A stretch of 64,000 nt of DNA from Streptomyces sp. SID13031 (GCF_010548305.1 NZ_JAAGLV010000024.1:1-64000), one strand, 5' to 3'; shown: positions 7,309 through 16,413, counted from the stretch's first letter. Notes: generated by a model from the letters alone, not told the origin. Numbers and translations are program-made.

Positions 7309-8301
7309 TCAGTCTACCTTCTCGTCCCCACGAGTCACATCCGTATCCGGTCTGATGTCGATCCGCCACCCGGTCAGCCGGGCCGCCAGGCGGGCGTTCT
7401 GCCCTTCCTTGCCGATCGCGAGCGACAGCTGATAGTCCGGTACGACGACCCGCGCGGCGCGGGCCGCCGCGTCCACGACCTCTACCGAGGAGACCTGCGC
7501 GGGCGAAAGCGCATTCCCGACGAAGGTCGCCGGGTCGTCGCTGTGATCGATGATGTCGATCTTCTCGCCGTGCAGCTCGTGCATGATGTTGCGCACCCGC
7601 TGGCCCATCGGGCCGATACAGGCGCCCTTGCCGTTCACGGACGGGTTCAGCGTCCGGACGGCGACCTTGGTCCGGTGCCCGGCCTCGCGCGCGATCGCGG
7701 TGATCTCGACGGTGCCGTCGGCGATCTCCGGCACCTCGAGCGCGAACAGCTTCTTGACCAGGTTCGGGTGCGTCCGGGAGACGGTGATCTGCGGGCCCTT
7801 GAAGCCCTTGCGGACGCCGACCACGTAGACCCGCAGCCGGGAGCCGTGCTCGTACTTCTCCCCGGGCACCTGCTCCGGCGCCGGCAGTACGGCCTCGATC
7901 TTGCCCAGGTCGATCATCACCGATCGCGGGTCGCGGCCCTGCTGGACGATGCCCGACAGGATGTCGCCTTCCTTGCCCGCGAACTCGCCGTACCGGACCT
8001 CGTCCTCGGCGTCGCGCAGCCGCTGCAGGATGACCTGCTTGGCCGTGGTGGCGGCGATCCGGCCGAAGTCGGCGGGGGTGTCGTCGAACTCGCGCGCGAC
8101 CGTGCCGTCCTCGGCGATCTCCTTGGCGTGCACAGTCACGTGCCCGCTCTTGCGGTCAAGCTCGACCCGGGCCTGCTGCTGCGCGCCCTCGGTCCGGTGG
8201 TAGGCCACCAGCAGGGCCTGCTCGATCGCCTCCACCACGATCTCGAAAGCGATGTCCTTCTCGCGTTCCAGGGATCGCAGGACGGCCATGTCGATATCCA
8301 T
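7309..8301 (-). CDS. nusA: Transcription termination/antitermination factor NusA
   Basis: NusA binds RNA polymerase and nascent RNA to control pausing and termination. The 330-residue protein has the N-terminal polymerase-binding domain (MDIDMAVLRSLEREKDI), an S1 domain at about 110-175, then two KH domains. The first KH carries GACIGPMGQRVRNI and the second carries LAIGKEGQNARLAARLTGW. It lacks the C-terminal acidic repeats of enterobacterial NusA, as is usual in actinobacteria. Its ATG overlaps the rimP stop as ATGA, which indicates coupled translation. Confidence 0.97.
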   Translation of the reverse strand: MDIDMAVLRSLEREKDIAFEIVVEAIEQALLVAYHRTEGAQQQARVELDRKSGHVTVHAKEIAEDGTVAREFDDTPADFGRIAATTAKQVILQRLRDAEDEVRYGEFAGKEGDILSGIVQQGRDPRSVMIDLGKIEAVLPAPEQVPGEKYEHGSRLRVYVVGVRKGFKGPQITVSRTHPNLVKKLFALEVPEIADGTVEITAIAREAGHRTKVAVRTLNPSVNGKGACIGPMGQRVRNIMHELHGEKIDIIDHSDDPATFVGNALSPAQVSSVEVVDAAARAARVVVPDYQLSLAIGKEGQNARLAARLTGWRIDIRPDTDVTRGDEKVD

Positions 8302-8828
8302 CAGTTCTCCTCTACCGCGCCGTCAGCGGCGGATTCTGGTTCAGGTTCGTCGGTGCCGGCGGGCCGGTTGAACTCGATCTGGATCTTGGCCTTCGTCACA
8401 TCGCCGTACGCGATCGTCCGCGGGCGTCCCTTGACGTCCAGCTCGGCGGCCTCGTCGGTGGCGGCCGTGATCCGGCCCGTCACCTTGCCACCGGCCACCA
8501 GGGTGACCTCGACCAGGCGGGAGATGTTGCGGCGCCAGTGCCGCGGCAGCGTGAGCGGCCGGTCGACGCCAGGGCTCGACACCTCCAGCGTGTACGCGCC
8601 GTTCCCCATCACCTCGTCGGCGTCGAGCGCCTTGGAAATGGCCCGGGTCACCTCGGCGACGTCGTCCAGGTTGATACCGCTGTCGCGGTCCACCAGTACC
8701 CGGAGCAGTCGCCGCTTGCCGATCGGCGTGACTTCGGCGACCTCCAGGTCGCAACCGAACTGCTCGACGATCGGGCGCAGGAACTTTTCGAGGCTCTCAG
8801 GGTCCGTGTGGTCAATTCTTCGGCTCAC
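8301..8828 (-). CDS. rimP: Ribosome maturation factor RimP
   Basis: RimP assists 30S subunit assembly. The 175-residue protein has the N-terminal domain with LRVLVDRDSGINLDDVAEVTRAIS and the motif YTLEVSSPGVDRPLTLPRHW near residues 81-100, then the SH3-like C-terminal domain. It starts with GTG and leads the rimP-nusA-ylxR-infB operon. The region upstream (8829-8977) is shared with the divergent lipoprotein gene and should hold both promoters. Confidence 0.95.
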   Translation of the reverse strand: MSRRIDHTDPESLEKFLRPIVEQFGCDLEVAEVTPIGKRRLLRVLVDRDSGINLDDVAEVTRAISKALDADEVMGNGAYTLEVSSPGVDRPLTLPRHWRRNISRLVEVTLVAGGKVTGRITAATDEAAELDVKGRPRTIAYGDVTKAKIQIEFNRPAGTDEPEPESAADGAVEEN

Positions 8829-8977
8829 AGGTAGACCTGCCTCTCTCTCCAGTTGTGTGCACCCCGTTTTTGTGGCGCAGTGCGGCCCCGGCGTTCCAAC
8901 CGAGGGCAGTGGGCCATCATATCCGGCCCGCCGGAGTGGCTGAGCACATACCTGGGTTCGGGTTAGGGTTTCGGCCT

Positions 8978-9568
8978 ATGCCGAACGATCCTGAGCCCCT
9001 CACTCGCTGGACGGCAGCGCTGGTCTCCCGCCGGACAACCCTGCGGACGGCTGCCCTGTCCGCCGGTACTGCGGCCCTGCTCGCGGGCTGCAAAGACGAC
9101 CCGGACGGCCCTGCGGCTGGAGGCGGCACCCAGAGCGGCGGTACGAAGGGTCCGGACGGCACCAAGCAGCCCGAGCCGAGCACCGACCCGGCCGTGGTGG
9201 CCGCCATGTCGACCGCCGCCGGCCAGGTGGCTCAGGTCGCCCAGCGGCTCACGGCGGCCGGCAAGCGCTACCCCGCGTTGGCTGCTCAGTTCGCGACCGC
9301 TGCGAAGTACCACGCTCAGCATCTGGCGAAACTCAACGAGGTATCCGGGGCCGCGCCGGCGACCGTCGCCCAACTGCCACCGCTGCCGCAGGGATCCGCC
9401 GCCGCGCTGGCAGACCTGGCGACGCGCGAGCAGAAGCTGTCCGTCGCACACGCGACCGCCGCCGCGAAGCTGTCAGGGACGAACGCGCGCCTCCTCGCGA
9501 TGGTCGCCGCCTCCGAGACCCAACTGGCCGCCTCCTTTACCGTCAAGAAGAAGCAGGCTGCCCGGTGA
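8978..9568 (+). CDS. Lipoprotein paired with a ferritin-like protein
   Basis: The 196-residue product has a twin-arginine-containing signal (SRRTTLRTAALSAGTAALLAGC) with lipobox LLAG-C, a Gly/Pro/Thr-rich linker, and then an all-helical Ala-rich domain. It is probably a membrane-anchored protein on the outer face. The ATG at 8978 is chosen because it puts the signal at the N-terminus. Its stop overlaps the GTG of the next gene (GTGA). The helical region may be ferritin-like, as in its partner. No metal ligands are certain, and function is unknown. Confidence 0.8.
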   Translation: MPNDPEPLTRWTAALVSRRTTLRTAALSAGTAALLAGCKDDPDGPAAGGGTQSGGTKGPDGTKQPEPSTDPAVVAAMSTAAGQVAQVAQRLTAAGKRYPALAAQFATAAKYHAQHLAKLNEVSGAAPATVAQLPPLPQGSAAALADLATREQKLSVAHATAAAKLSGTNARLLAMVAASETQLAASFTVKKKQAAR

Positions 9569-9975
9569 CCCAGGTTGAGGCGCTCCAGGCAGCCCTGGCC
9601 GGCGAGCACGCCGCCCTGTACGGCGTCGGCGTGGCGGGCGGCAAGCTGAGCGGGGCCAAGTTCCAGGCGGCCAACGAGCTCTACGAACAGCACCGCAGGC
9701 AACGCGACAAGCTCGCCGACCTGCTCACCGCGGCCGGGGAGACTCCGGTCGCAGCCGAACCGGCGTACGACCTGCCGATGGCTGTGACGACCGCGCAGAC
9801 CGCGGCAAGCCTGATCCTGGTGATCGAGCGCCGCCTGGCCGCCGTCTACGGCGACCTGGTCGAAAACGCCGAGGAAGCGCCGGTACGCGCCCTGGCGATC
9901 CAGAACCTGCTCACCACCTCGTCGGCGCAAGTCAGCTGGGGCAGCGCGCCGGTTGCTTTCCCCGGCGCGGTCTGA
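9565..9975 (+). CDS. DUF4439-type ferritin-like protein
   Basis: The 136-residue helical protein begins TQVEALQAALAGEHAALYGVGVAGG. The EHAALYG segment is characteristic of the DUF4439 ferritin-like family that sits beside rimP in many actinobacteria. Two further helices (YEQHRRQRDKLADLL and LILVIERRLAAVYGDLVE) complete a four-helix bundle. It has no signal peptide. Coupling with the lipoprotein through a GTGA overlap suggests they act together. Iron binding is not demonstrated by the sequence. Confidence 0.8.
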   Translation: MTQVEALQAALAGEHAALYGVGVAGGKLSGAKFQAANELYEQHRRQRDKLADLLTAAGETPVAAEPAYDLPMAVTTAQTAASLILVIERRLAAVYGDLVENAEEAPVRALAIQNLLTTSSAQVSWGSAPVAFPGAV

Positions 9976-10040
9976 CTCCGTCACCAAGGGTTAGCTCGGG
10001 CGCCGGTTGGTGGACACCGGAGTACTGGAGACTGCCGGGC

Positions 10041-10679
10041 ATGAGGCTGGGAGAGCTGGCTCGTGGGCGGCGGCGGTTGGCGGCGTACTGGGGTGCGACC
10101 GTCGTACAGGTGGCTGCTGTTGCCTTTGACATCAAAGTGCTGAAGCAGGCCAGCAAGGTGACGTTGATGCCGTTGCTGCTGTCGTGGACGCGGGCGCAGG
10201 ACGACATCCCCCCGCTGATCCAGGCTGCTCTGCTCGCGTCGGCGGCCGGCGATCTGCTACTGGAGACCGATCTGCAACTAGCTGGCATTGCCGCGTTCGC
10301 CGCAGCCCATGCTTGCTACCTCGCGGTGTATCTGTCCAAGCCGGGCGAGCGGTCGTGGCGGGTACTGGCGGCGTACGGCGCGTTGTGGGCGGCGCTGATC
10401 GCGCTACTGTCGCGCGATCTCGGGTCGCAACGAGTACCGGTCGCCGCCTACGCATTGTTGCTGACGGCAACCGCTGTCGCCTCGAAATGGCACGGCCCGC
10501 GCAGTGGGCTCGGTGGCGCGCTGTTCCTCGTCTCCGACGCGCTCATCGCCATGCGCCTGGCCGGCCGCGACTTCCCCGGACGCGGCGCCCTGGTGATGTC
10601 CACCTACGCCACCGGCCAGTACCTGCTGGCCTCGGGCGCCAGGAAGCGGGAGCATCCTTCACAATCGGTGCATGGCTAA
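10041..10679 (+). CDS. YhhN-family membrane protein (lysoplasmalogenase-like)
   Basis: The 212-residue protein is mostly hydrophobic, with about seven transmembrane stretches. It has YhhN hallmarks such as KVLKQASKVTLMPLL, AALLASAAGDLLLE and the late ALFLVSDALIAMRL. Characterised members hydrolyse the vinyl-ether bond of lysoplasmalogens, but bacterial substrates are often unknown. It overlaps the next gene by 8 bp. Confidence 0.85.
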   Translation: MRLGELARGRRRLAAYWGATVVQVAAVAFDIKVLKQASKVTLMPLLLSWTRAQDDIPPLIQAALLASAAGDLLLETDLQLAGIAAFAAAHACYLAVYLSKPGERSWRVLAAYGALWAALIALLSRDLGSQRVPVAAYALLLTATAVASKWHGPRSGLGGALFLVSDALIAMRLAGRDFPGRGALVMSTYATGQYLLASGARKREHPSQSVHG

Positions 10680-11067
10680 AACCCCTTGCCCGTGCGGTTT
10701 GCCCGCACCGTACGCCGACTGCTGCGGAAGCATCCACGACGGCCGTACGGCGGCGACGACGGCCGAGCGACTCATGCGCTCGCGCTATACCGCGTTCGTA
10801 GTACGCGATGCGCCTTATCTCCTTCGCAGCTGGTACTCCGCAACCCGCCCGCGCGACCTCCAGCTGGAAGACGACATCGAGTGGACCGGCCTGGAGATCC
10901 TGAACACCACCGGCGGCAGCCCCTTCCATACCGAAGGCACCGTCGAGTTCCGCGCGAACTACATCGCCGAAGGCGAACCGGGTAACCAGCAAGAGAACAG
11001 CCACTTCACCCGAGAGGCCGGCTCCTGGGTCTACACAGGCCCGGCGAGCCGCGCCCCGGGGCGGTAG
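10672..11067 (+). CDS. YchJ-family protein (UPF0225)
   Basis: The 131-residue protein opens with a SEC-C-type zinc-binding motif, CPCGLPAPYADCCGSIH. The conserved YchJ core follows: AERLMRSRYTAFVVRDAPYLLRSW, then FRANYI and HFTREAGSWVYTGP. The fold is NTF2-like and the function is unknown. It overlaps the end of the YhhN gene and converges on the PhoX gene 18 bp away. Confidence 0.88.
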   Translation: MAKTPCPCGLPAPYADCCGSIHDGRTAATTAERLMRSRYTAFVVRDAPYLLRSWYSATRPRDLQLEDDIEWTGLEILNTTGGSPFHTEGTVEFRANYIAEGEPGNQQENSHFTREAGSWVYTGPASRAPGR

Positions 11068-11085
11068 GCGCGGCTGGCCGGGGGG

Positions 11086-12486
11086 TCAGCGGCGGCGGCG
11101 GCGCCAGGGACCGGTGATGGCGAAGGTCAGGCCGGGGGTGTAGATGTTGAAGAACATCGTGCGGCCGTCGGCGGAGAAGCCGACGCCGGTCAGTTCCCCG
11201 TACTCCGGGGCTTCGGGGGTGCCGTTGTTGACCCGGTTGCGGGCGAACTTGAAGACCTGGCCGTCCTCGGTGGTACCGAGCATGTGCTGCTCGCCGAGGC
11301 CGTCCTCGCACATCATCAGGCCGCCGTACGGTGACATCGTGATGTTGTCGGGGGCATCGAACTCGGGGTCGTCCGAACCGGGCGAGGGACGGGTGAAGAT
11401 CACTTCGAGGCGCAGCGTCTTGCGGCGCGGGTCGAACTTCCAGACCTGGCCGTCGTGGTTGACCTTCGGGCCGAGCTCGGTCCGGGCGAACGACGAGACG
11501 AAGTACACGCAGCGGTCCAGGGCGCCCCACCAGCAGCCCTCGAGCTTGTAGCCGCCGGTGATCGGCTTCGCATAGTCCTGCGCGCGCACCGACTCGGTGG
11601 TGGCCAGCGGGTCGGGCACTTTCACCCACTGCACGTTGTGGAAGAGCGAACCGGGCTCCTGTACTACGGAAAGGTCCGGCAGCCCGTCGATGTGCATGGC
11701 CTGGAGCTCGCCGCCGGCCCGCAGACTCCCCCAGCCACCGCGGGGGCGGTTCGGGAGGAAGCGGTAGAAGCCGCCGAGCGGTGCGACGAAGGCGTCCTCG
11801 GTCTCGTAGACGATGCCGTTGGACGGGTCGATCGCCACGGCCTCGTGCTGGAACCGGCCCATCGCCTTGAGCGGCGTCGGGTGCAGGTTGCGGCGGTCGT
11901 CGTACGGGTCGACCTCGAAGATGAAGCCGTGGTCCTTGGTGTAACCGCTGACTCCGGCCTTGAGCTCGGTCTCCTCGCAGGTCAGCCAGGTGCGCCAGGG
12001 GCTCGGGCCGCCGGAGCAGTTGATCGCTGTCCCGCCGAGGCTGACGTACTCCTTCGTGGCGTGGCTGTGCCGGTCCACGACCAGCGTGCTCGTACCACCG
12101 GCGCCGCCCGGGTCGTAGGTGCGCTCGGGCGGAGCGACGACCTTGATCGGGGCGGTCGGGCTGCACTCGTGGTTGCGGACCAGCCGGCTGCCGCCGTGCC
12201 GGTCGGGGAAGGTCCCCATGCCGTCGAAGCGGGACGGCACCTTGAGCCCGTCCGGCCGGACCGTCCCTTCCCGCGAGACGATTCTGTAGCTGAACCCCTT
12301 CGGCAGATCGAGCATGCCTTTCGGGTCCGGGAGCAGCGGGCCGTAGCCGACCTTCGGGCCGGACGTGCCGAGCGCCGGCTCGGCCGTGTACAGAGCTTCC
12401 ACCGACCCGGCAACACTGACGGCAACACCCGCCGCGGCCGCGCGAGCGACGAACTGGCGTCTGGACAGGGGGTTCTCAACAGTCAC
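11086..12486 (-). CDS. Tat-exported PhoX/DUF839-type phosphatase
   Basis: The 466-residue protein has a twin-arginine signal (SRRQFVARAAAAGVAVSVAG) and a beta-propeller DUF839 domain. The blocks VRNHECSPTA, TCEETELKAG, HEAVAIDPSNGIVYETEDAF and DNITMSPYGGLMMCEDG are typical of PhoX and provide acidic metal ligands. PhoX enzymes are calcium/iron alkaline phosphatases secreted folded. The GTG at 12486 is chosen over the GTG at 12507 because AAGGAG lies seven bases upstream of it. No pho-box was identified, so phosphate control is untested. Confidence 0.85.
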   Translation of the reverse strand: MTVENPLSRRQFVARAAAAGVAVSVAGSVEALYTAEPALGTSGPKVGYGPLLPDPKGMLDLPKGFSYRIVSREGTVRPDGLKVPSRFDGMGTFPDRHGGSRLVRNHECSPTAPIKVVAPPERTYDPGGAGGTSTLVVDRHSHATKEYVSLGGTAINCSGGPSPWRTWLTCEETELKAGVSGYTKDHGFIFEVDPYDDRRNLHPTPLKAMGRFQHEAVAIDPSNGIVYETEDAFVAPLGGFYRFLPNRPRGGWGSLRAGGELQAMHIDGLPDLSVVQEPGSLFHNVQWVKVPDPLATTESVRAQDYAKPITGGYKLEGCWWGALDRCVYFVSSFARTELGPKVNHDGQVWKFDPRRKTLRLEVIFTRPSPGSDDPEFDAPDNITMSPYGGLMMCEDGLGEQHMLGTTEDGQVFKFARNRVNNGTPEAPEYGELTGVGFSADGRTMFFNIYTPGLTFAITGPWRRRRR

Positions 12487-12561
12487 GGGCGGTCTCCTTG
12501 TCAGCACAAGCAGTGGTCGCCAGTGAACTTACGGTGAACGGCACCCGAACGGCAAGAGAAC

Positions 12562-12593
12562 GCGCGCGCGGATCTCGAAAGACCCGCGCGCGC
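12562..12593 (-). terminator. Terminator after the liv operon
   Basis: A 10-bp GC-only inverted repeat (12562-12571 with 12584-12593) around a 12-base loop lies just downstream of the binding-protein stop codon and upstream of the PhoX start. Its placement fits termination of the transporter operon. Confidence 0.6.
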
Positions 12594-12607
12594 CGGACGT
12601 CAGCTCC

Positions 12608-13912
12608 TTACTGGTAGCAGGGCTTGCTGAAGTCGTACTTCGCCGCGGTCTTGCCGGTGAAGAAGTCCTTCTCGACCTTTACCCCGGTGGGCGCCGCCGG
12701 GTCCACCTTGGAGATGATGCTCTGCCGGAAAACCCGGTCGTTCGGCTCGCCGCCGAACTTGCCGGCCTCCGCGGGCAGCATCCCCTCGTAGTCGACCGTC
12801 GTCAGCGACTTCACCGCCGCCAGCAGCCCGGCCCGGGTGAGGTCCTTGGAGTCGACGGCCTTCTGCAGCGCCGCCTTCATCGGGTAGGACCAGACCCAGC
12901 CGGCCGTGTAGCCGTCGTTGGGTGCGGCCTTGAACGTCGCCGGGTCCAGCGACTCGGTCAGCGCCTTGTGCCCCGGAGTGTCCGTGCCGTACGGCGCCCA
13001 CGGTCCCGACTGCCGGTAAAGCGCTGTCAACGCGGGAGCGGCCGGGCTCTTCAGCAGCGCCGGGTTCCAGGTCGGGCTGGTGCCGATGAACTGTCCCTTG
13101 AAACCGGCCTGGGCGGCTCCACCGACGATGGTCGCCGCCTCGGTCGGACCGGTGGTCAGGATGACCAGGTCGGGCTTGGCTGCGACCAGTTTCTGGATCG
13201 CCGCGCCCTGGTTCTCCTGGCCGGCCGCGGTCGGGATGTCGGTGAACTTCATCCCGTTCGCCTCGGCCGCGACCTTCGTACCGGCCGCCGCGTCGTCGCC
13301 GTAGTCGCCCGGGAAGTGCACCGCGGCCACGCTCTTGGCCTGCAACGTCTCGGCCCCGAAGTCGACCGAGTTCATCGACTCGAAGCAGTAGTTCGTGCCC
13401 GACTCCAGGATGGTGTCCTCGAACGCCCAGGCCGACGTCCACGAGGCCGGCACGCCGACCATGCTGCTCGATTTCAGGTCACCGAGGATGGCCGCGGTGG
13501 TCGGCGAACCGAGAGTCTGGGCCAGGCCGAGCACGTCCGGCTTGATCTCGGAGTACACCTCGTTGTGGATCTGCGGGTTGTACTTGTTGTCCTTGACGAA
13601 CTTGGTCACGTCGACCTCGTAACCGCCGATCCCGCCGGCGGTGTTGACCCGCTTCCAGAACGCCTTCTGGCTCTCGGTGATCGGCACGCCGAGCGCCTTG
13701 AACGGGCCCTCGGTCAGGTCGGAGATCGAGCCGAGGTAGATACATCCCTTGGCCTTGTCCACCGCGGCCGGGCACGGTTCCTTGGTGACGCCGACGTCGA
13801 ACTTGACGCCTTCGCTGCCCTCCTGCGTCTCCGGGGCGTCGTTGCGGCACCCTGCGACGGCCAGTACGGCGGCCACCAGGCCCACCGCGACCGTCCTGCG
13901 ACTTCTGTACAT
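12608..13912 (-). CDS. ABC transporter substrate-binding lipoprotein (branched-chain amino acid type)
   Basis: The 434-residue protein has a lipoprotein signal (MYRSRRTVAVGLVAAVLAVAGC) and a periplasmic-binding type I fold. Segments such as GVPITESQKAFWKRVNTAGGIGGYEVDV and LAQTLGSPTTAAILGDL match the HAAT/LivK family. It is the last gene of the operon livF-livG-ligase-livH-livM. The ligand is unknown. An acyl-CoA ligase in the operon suggests a carboxylic acid instead of, or as well as, an amino acid (inference). Confidence 0.9.
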   Translation of the reverse strand: MYRSRRTVAVGLVAAVLAVAGCRNDAPETQEGSEGVKFDVGVTKEPCPAAVDKAKGCIYLGSISDLTEGPFKALGVPITESQKAFWKRVNTAGGIGGYEVDVTKFVKDNKYNPQIHNEVYSEIKPDVLGLAQTLGSPTTAAILGDLKSSSMVGVPASWTSAWAFEDTILESGTNYCFESMNSVDFGAETLQAKSVAAVHFPGDYGDDAAAGTKVAAEANGMKFTDIPTAAGQENQGAAIQKLVAAKPDLVILTTGPTEAATIVGGAAQAGFKGQFIGTSPTWNPALLKSPAAPALTALYRQSGPWAPYGTDTPGHKALTESLDPATFKAAPNDGYTAGWVWSYPMKAALQKAVDSKDLTRAGLLAAVKSLTTVDYEGMLPAEAGKFGGEPNDRVFRQSIISKVDPAAPTGVKVEKDFFTGKTAAKYDFSKPCYQ

Positions 13913-13951
13913 CGCTCTTCCTCCTCAGGCTGCCGGCACCGACAAGGTGGG

Positions 13952-15067
13952 TCAGTGCGAGAACGGCCATGACTTCCAGTAGGTGCGAATGCGGACCCAG
14001 ATCCCGAACAGCCCCCGCGGTTCGAAGATCAGGAACCCGATGATCAACAGGCCGTACAGAATTGTCTCGACCTGGAAGACCGTGATGCCGCCGGCCGTCG
14101 AACTGCTGCTGATGAACGGCAGCACGGCCGGGAGTTCGCGGGTGACCCGCGGTAACAGCGTGATGAACAGCGCGCCCATGATCGATCCCGAGATGGTGGC
14201 GACGCCACCGACCAGGATCATCGCGATGTACTGCACCGACATCGCCAGGTTGAACGATCCGGGCTCGACGAAGCCGATCATCACGTACAACAGCGCCCCC
14301 GCGACGCCGGCGTAGAACGACGACACCGCGAAGGCGATCATCTTGTACCGCGTCACGTCGACGCCGATCACCTCGGCGGCCAGGTCGCGATCACGGACGG
14401 CGGCCAGCGCCCGGCCGATCCGCGACCTGACCAGGTTCCGCGCCAGGACGCCGAAGATCACCAGCAGCACGAACATCAGCAGATAGAGCTTCTGCGCCTT
14501 GGTGAACATCGCGCCGTCGACCGCGAACTGCAGCCCGAACAACTCCGGTACCGCGGCCGGCCGCCCGACGCCGACTCCCCCGGTGAGGTCCCGCCAGTGC
14601 TTGAACAGGTGCTCGCCGATGAACACCAGGCCGAGCGTGACCACGGCCAGGTACAACCCGCGCAGCCGAGCAGCGAGCGGGGCCACGATCAACCCGGCCA
14701 ACCCCGCCACCAGGCCCGCGGCCAGCAACCAGATCGGCAGCGAGGTGATCCCGAATCCGATCAGCCGGGTGCTGTCCGGATCACCCGACAACGCCGCCGC
14801 GGTATACGCGCCGATCGCGAGGAAGAACGCGTGCCCGAGGGACACCTGGCCGGCGTACCCGGTGACGATGTTGAGGCCGATCGCGCCGATCGCGGCGACG
14901 AACGCGGTCGCCAGCACGACGAGCAGATCGTCCTCGAGCATGAACGGCAGCAGTACTGCGACCAGAACCAGGGCGAGCGTCCACCACCGTTTGGCCGGGG
15001 TGTTCAGCAGTGCCATGTCCTGCCCGTAGGACAGGTAGAGCTGTGGTCGACCGGTCCGGGTGCTCAT
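13952..15067 (-). CDS. livM: Branched-chain amino acid-type ABC transporter permease LivM
   Basis: The 371-residue permease has about ten membrane helices and the LivM hallmarks GLNIVTGYAGQVSLGHAFFLAIGAY and EVIGVDVTRYKMIAFAVSSFYAGVAGAL. It partners LivH in the membrane channel. Its ATG lies inside what was the end of livH. The ATGA overlap survives at 15064-15067, but livH is now separated by the TnpB element, so translation coupling has been lost. The remaining leader has AGAAGGACGGA only well upstream of the ATG, so expression may be reduced. Confidence 0.93.
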   Translation of the reverse strand: MSTRTGRPQLYLSYGQDMALLNTPAKRWWTLALVLVAVLLPFMLEDDLLVVLATAFVAAIGAIGLNIVTGYAGQVSLGHAFFLAIGAYTAAALSGDPDSTRLIGFGITSLPIWLLAAGLVAGLAGLIVAPLAARLRGLYLAVVTLGLVFIGEHLFKHWRDLTGGVGVGRPAAVPELFGLQFAVDGAMFTKAQKLYLLMFVLLVIFGVLARNLVRSRIGRALAAVRDRDLAAEVIGVDVTRYKMIAFAVSSFYAGVAGALLYVMIGFVEPGSFNLAMSVQYIAMILVGGVATISGSIMGALFITLLPRVTRELPAVLPFISSSSTAGGITVFQVETILYGLLIIGFLIFEPRGLFGIWVRIRTYWKSWPFSH

Positions 15068-15100
15068 CGCATTGGTCGCGGGGAGATTCCGTCCTTCTGG

Positions 15101-15105
15101 TTGAT
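15101..15105 (+). promoter_or_regulatory. TTGAT target motif at the TnpB element left end
   Basis: TTGAT immediately precedes the left end. It is the known target and TAM sequence of the Deinococcus element ISDra2. Here it is inferred to be the insertion site and TAM. Confidence 0.6.
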
Positions 15106-16413
15106 GGGAAGGAACCGCGACTTCCTCCCTTCAGAAACCGGGGACTGTCGGTCCGGCCTGATTGGGTTAGCGGCGTGTCCAGGTTCCGGATGTACCCGAC
15201 CGCCGCGCAGCAGACTGCGTTGCTGGTGCAGGGCGGGCACGCCCGCTACCTGTGGAATCTCGCACTCGAGCAATGGTCGATGTGGACCCCTGACAAAGGC
15301 GCGACGCCTGGGTACGTCGAGCAGGCGCGGCAACTGACCGAAGCGCGGGCCATGTTCGACTGGCTGCGGGCCGGGTCGCAGACCGTGCAACAACAGGCGT
15401 TGCCGGACTTCGACCAGGCGGTCAAGTACTTCTACGCAGGTACTCACCGGCGTCCGACCTGGCGCAAGGCCGGGCTGCACGAGGGGTTCCGTATCGTCGG
15501 TGGTCAGGCGTCCCGGATCGTGAAGCTGAGCCGGAAGTGGGCCGCGGTAAACGTGCCCAAGGTCGGCTGGGTGCGAGTGCGTCTGTCTCGTGGTATCCCA
15601 GCTGCGCAGTCGTACCGAGTCACCCGCGACCGGGCGGGTCGCTGGCACATAGCCTTCGCTGTCATCCCGGAACCGATTCCCGCGCCTGGTACGGGTGAGG
15701 TGGTCGGTGCGGACCGCGGCATCGCGGTGTCGGCGGCGTTGTCCACCGGTGAACTGCTGTCCTGCCCCAGTCTGTCGGACGGTGAGCAGATGAGGCTCAA
15801 GCACCTGCAACGTCGTCTGTCGCGCTGCAGGCGCAGCTCCAACCGCCGCCAGCGGGTGAGGGCTGCGATCGCGAAACTGCATGCCCGGGCCGGTGACCGC
15901 CGCAAGGATTGGGTGGAGAAGACCAGCACAGACCTCGCCCAACGGTTCGATGTCATCCGGGTAGAAGGTCTGCGCATCGCATCGATGACCAGACGACCCA
16001 AGCCCAAACCCGACCCCGAACGACCAGCCGGGTACCTGCCGAACCGTCGCCGCGCCAAGGCCGGACTCAACCGAGGCATCCTGGCCAACGGCTGGGGGGA
16101 CCTGGTACGTCGTCTGGAGCACAAGGCCGCGGGCCGAGTCGAGAAAGTGAAGGCTGCGCACACGTGGCAGACCTGCAGCGTCTGCGGCCACTGCGCACCG
16201 GAGAACCGCGAGAGCCAAGCGGTGTTCCGGTGCGTAGCCTGCGGGCATCAGGCGAATGCGGATGTGAACGCGGCAGTCAACATCGCGGCCGGACGGGCCG
16301 TCAGCGCACGCCGAGAGACGCCCGTACCGGTCTCGCCGAAGCGTGAACCTCAACACGCTACCTCCACGTAGTAGTAGTTGGAATCCCCGCCCTCGGCGGG
16401 GAGGACGTCAAAT
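15106..16413 (+). mobile_element. TnpB-only IS200/IS605-type (IS1341-like) element inside the liv operon
   Basis: The left end begins directly after TTGAT with an imperfect hairpin (15106-15114 with 15122-15129, one bulged A). The right end has GAAT at 16381, a perfect 7-bp hairpin (16385-16391 with 16395-16401) and TCAA at 16408. This GAAT-hairpin-TCAA layout is that of IS608-type right ends. Joining the flanks restores livH in frame with an ATGA overlap onto livM, which fixes the ends to within two bases (an AT is shared by both junctions). No tnpA is present, so transposition would need one in trans. There are no terminal inverted repeats and no target duplication, as expected for the family. 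Confidence 0.85.
15175..16371 (+). CDS. tnpB: RNA-guided endonuclease TnpB (OrfB)
   Basis: The 398-residue protein keeps every catalytic feature of a RuvC-type TnpB. These are Asp180 in GADRGIAV, Glu264 in IRVEGLRI, the zinc finger CSVC (334-337) / CVAC (353-356), and Asp363 in NADVNAA. The N-terminal OrfB helix-turn-helix region includes RYLWNLALEQW. TnpB enzymes cut DNA next to a TAM using a guide RNA transcribed from the element's right end. The GTG at 15175 is chosen because it directly precedes the conserved SRFRMYPT start. It runs opposite to the surrounding liv genes. Nothing suggests decay, so the nuclease is probably active if expressed. Confidence 0.9.
   Translation: MSRFRMYPTAAQQTALLVQGGHARYLWNLALEQWSMWTPDKGATPGYVEQARQLTEARAMFDWLRAGSQTVQQQALPDFDQAVKYFYAGTHRRPTWRKAGLHEGFRIVGGQASRIVKLSRKWAAVNVPKVGWVRVRLSRGIPAAQSYRVTRDRAGRWHIAFAVIPEPIPAPGTGEVVGADRGIAVSAALSTGELLSCPSLSDGEQMRLKHLQRRLSRCRRSSNRRQRVRAAIAKLHARAGDRRKDWVEKTSTDLAQRFDVIRVEGLRIASMTRRPKPKPDPERPAGYLPNRRRAKAGLNRGILANGWGDLVRRLEHKAAGRVEKVKAAHTWQTCSVCGHCAPENRESQAVFRCVACGHQANADVNAAVNIAAGRAVSARRETPVPVSPKREPQHATST

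Noticed and set aside
15064..16356. 430-codon frame antisense to tnpB
   Set aside because: It shares its end with the lost livH tail (INQKDGISPRPMR), which is meaningful, but the rest is the reverse of tnpB and has no domain of its own.
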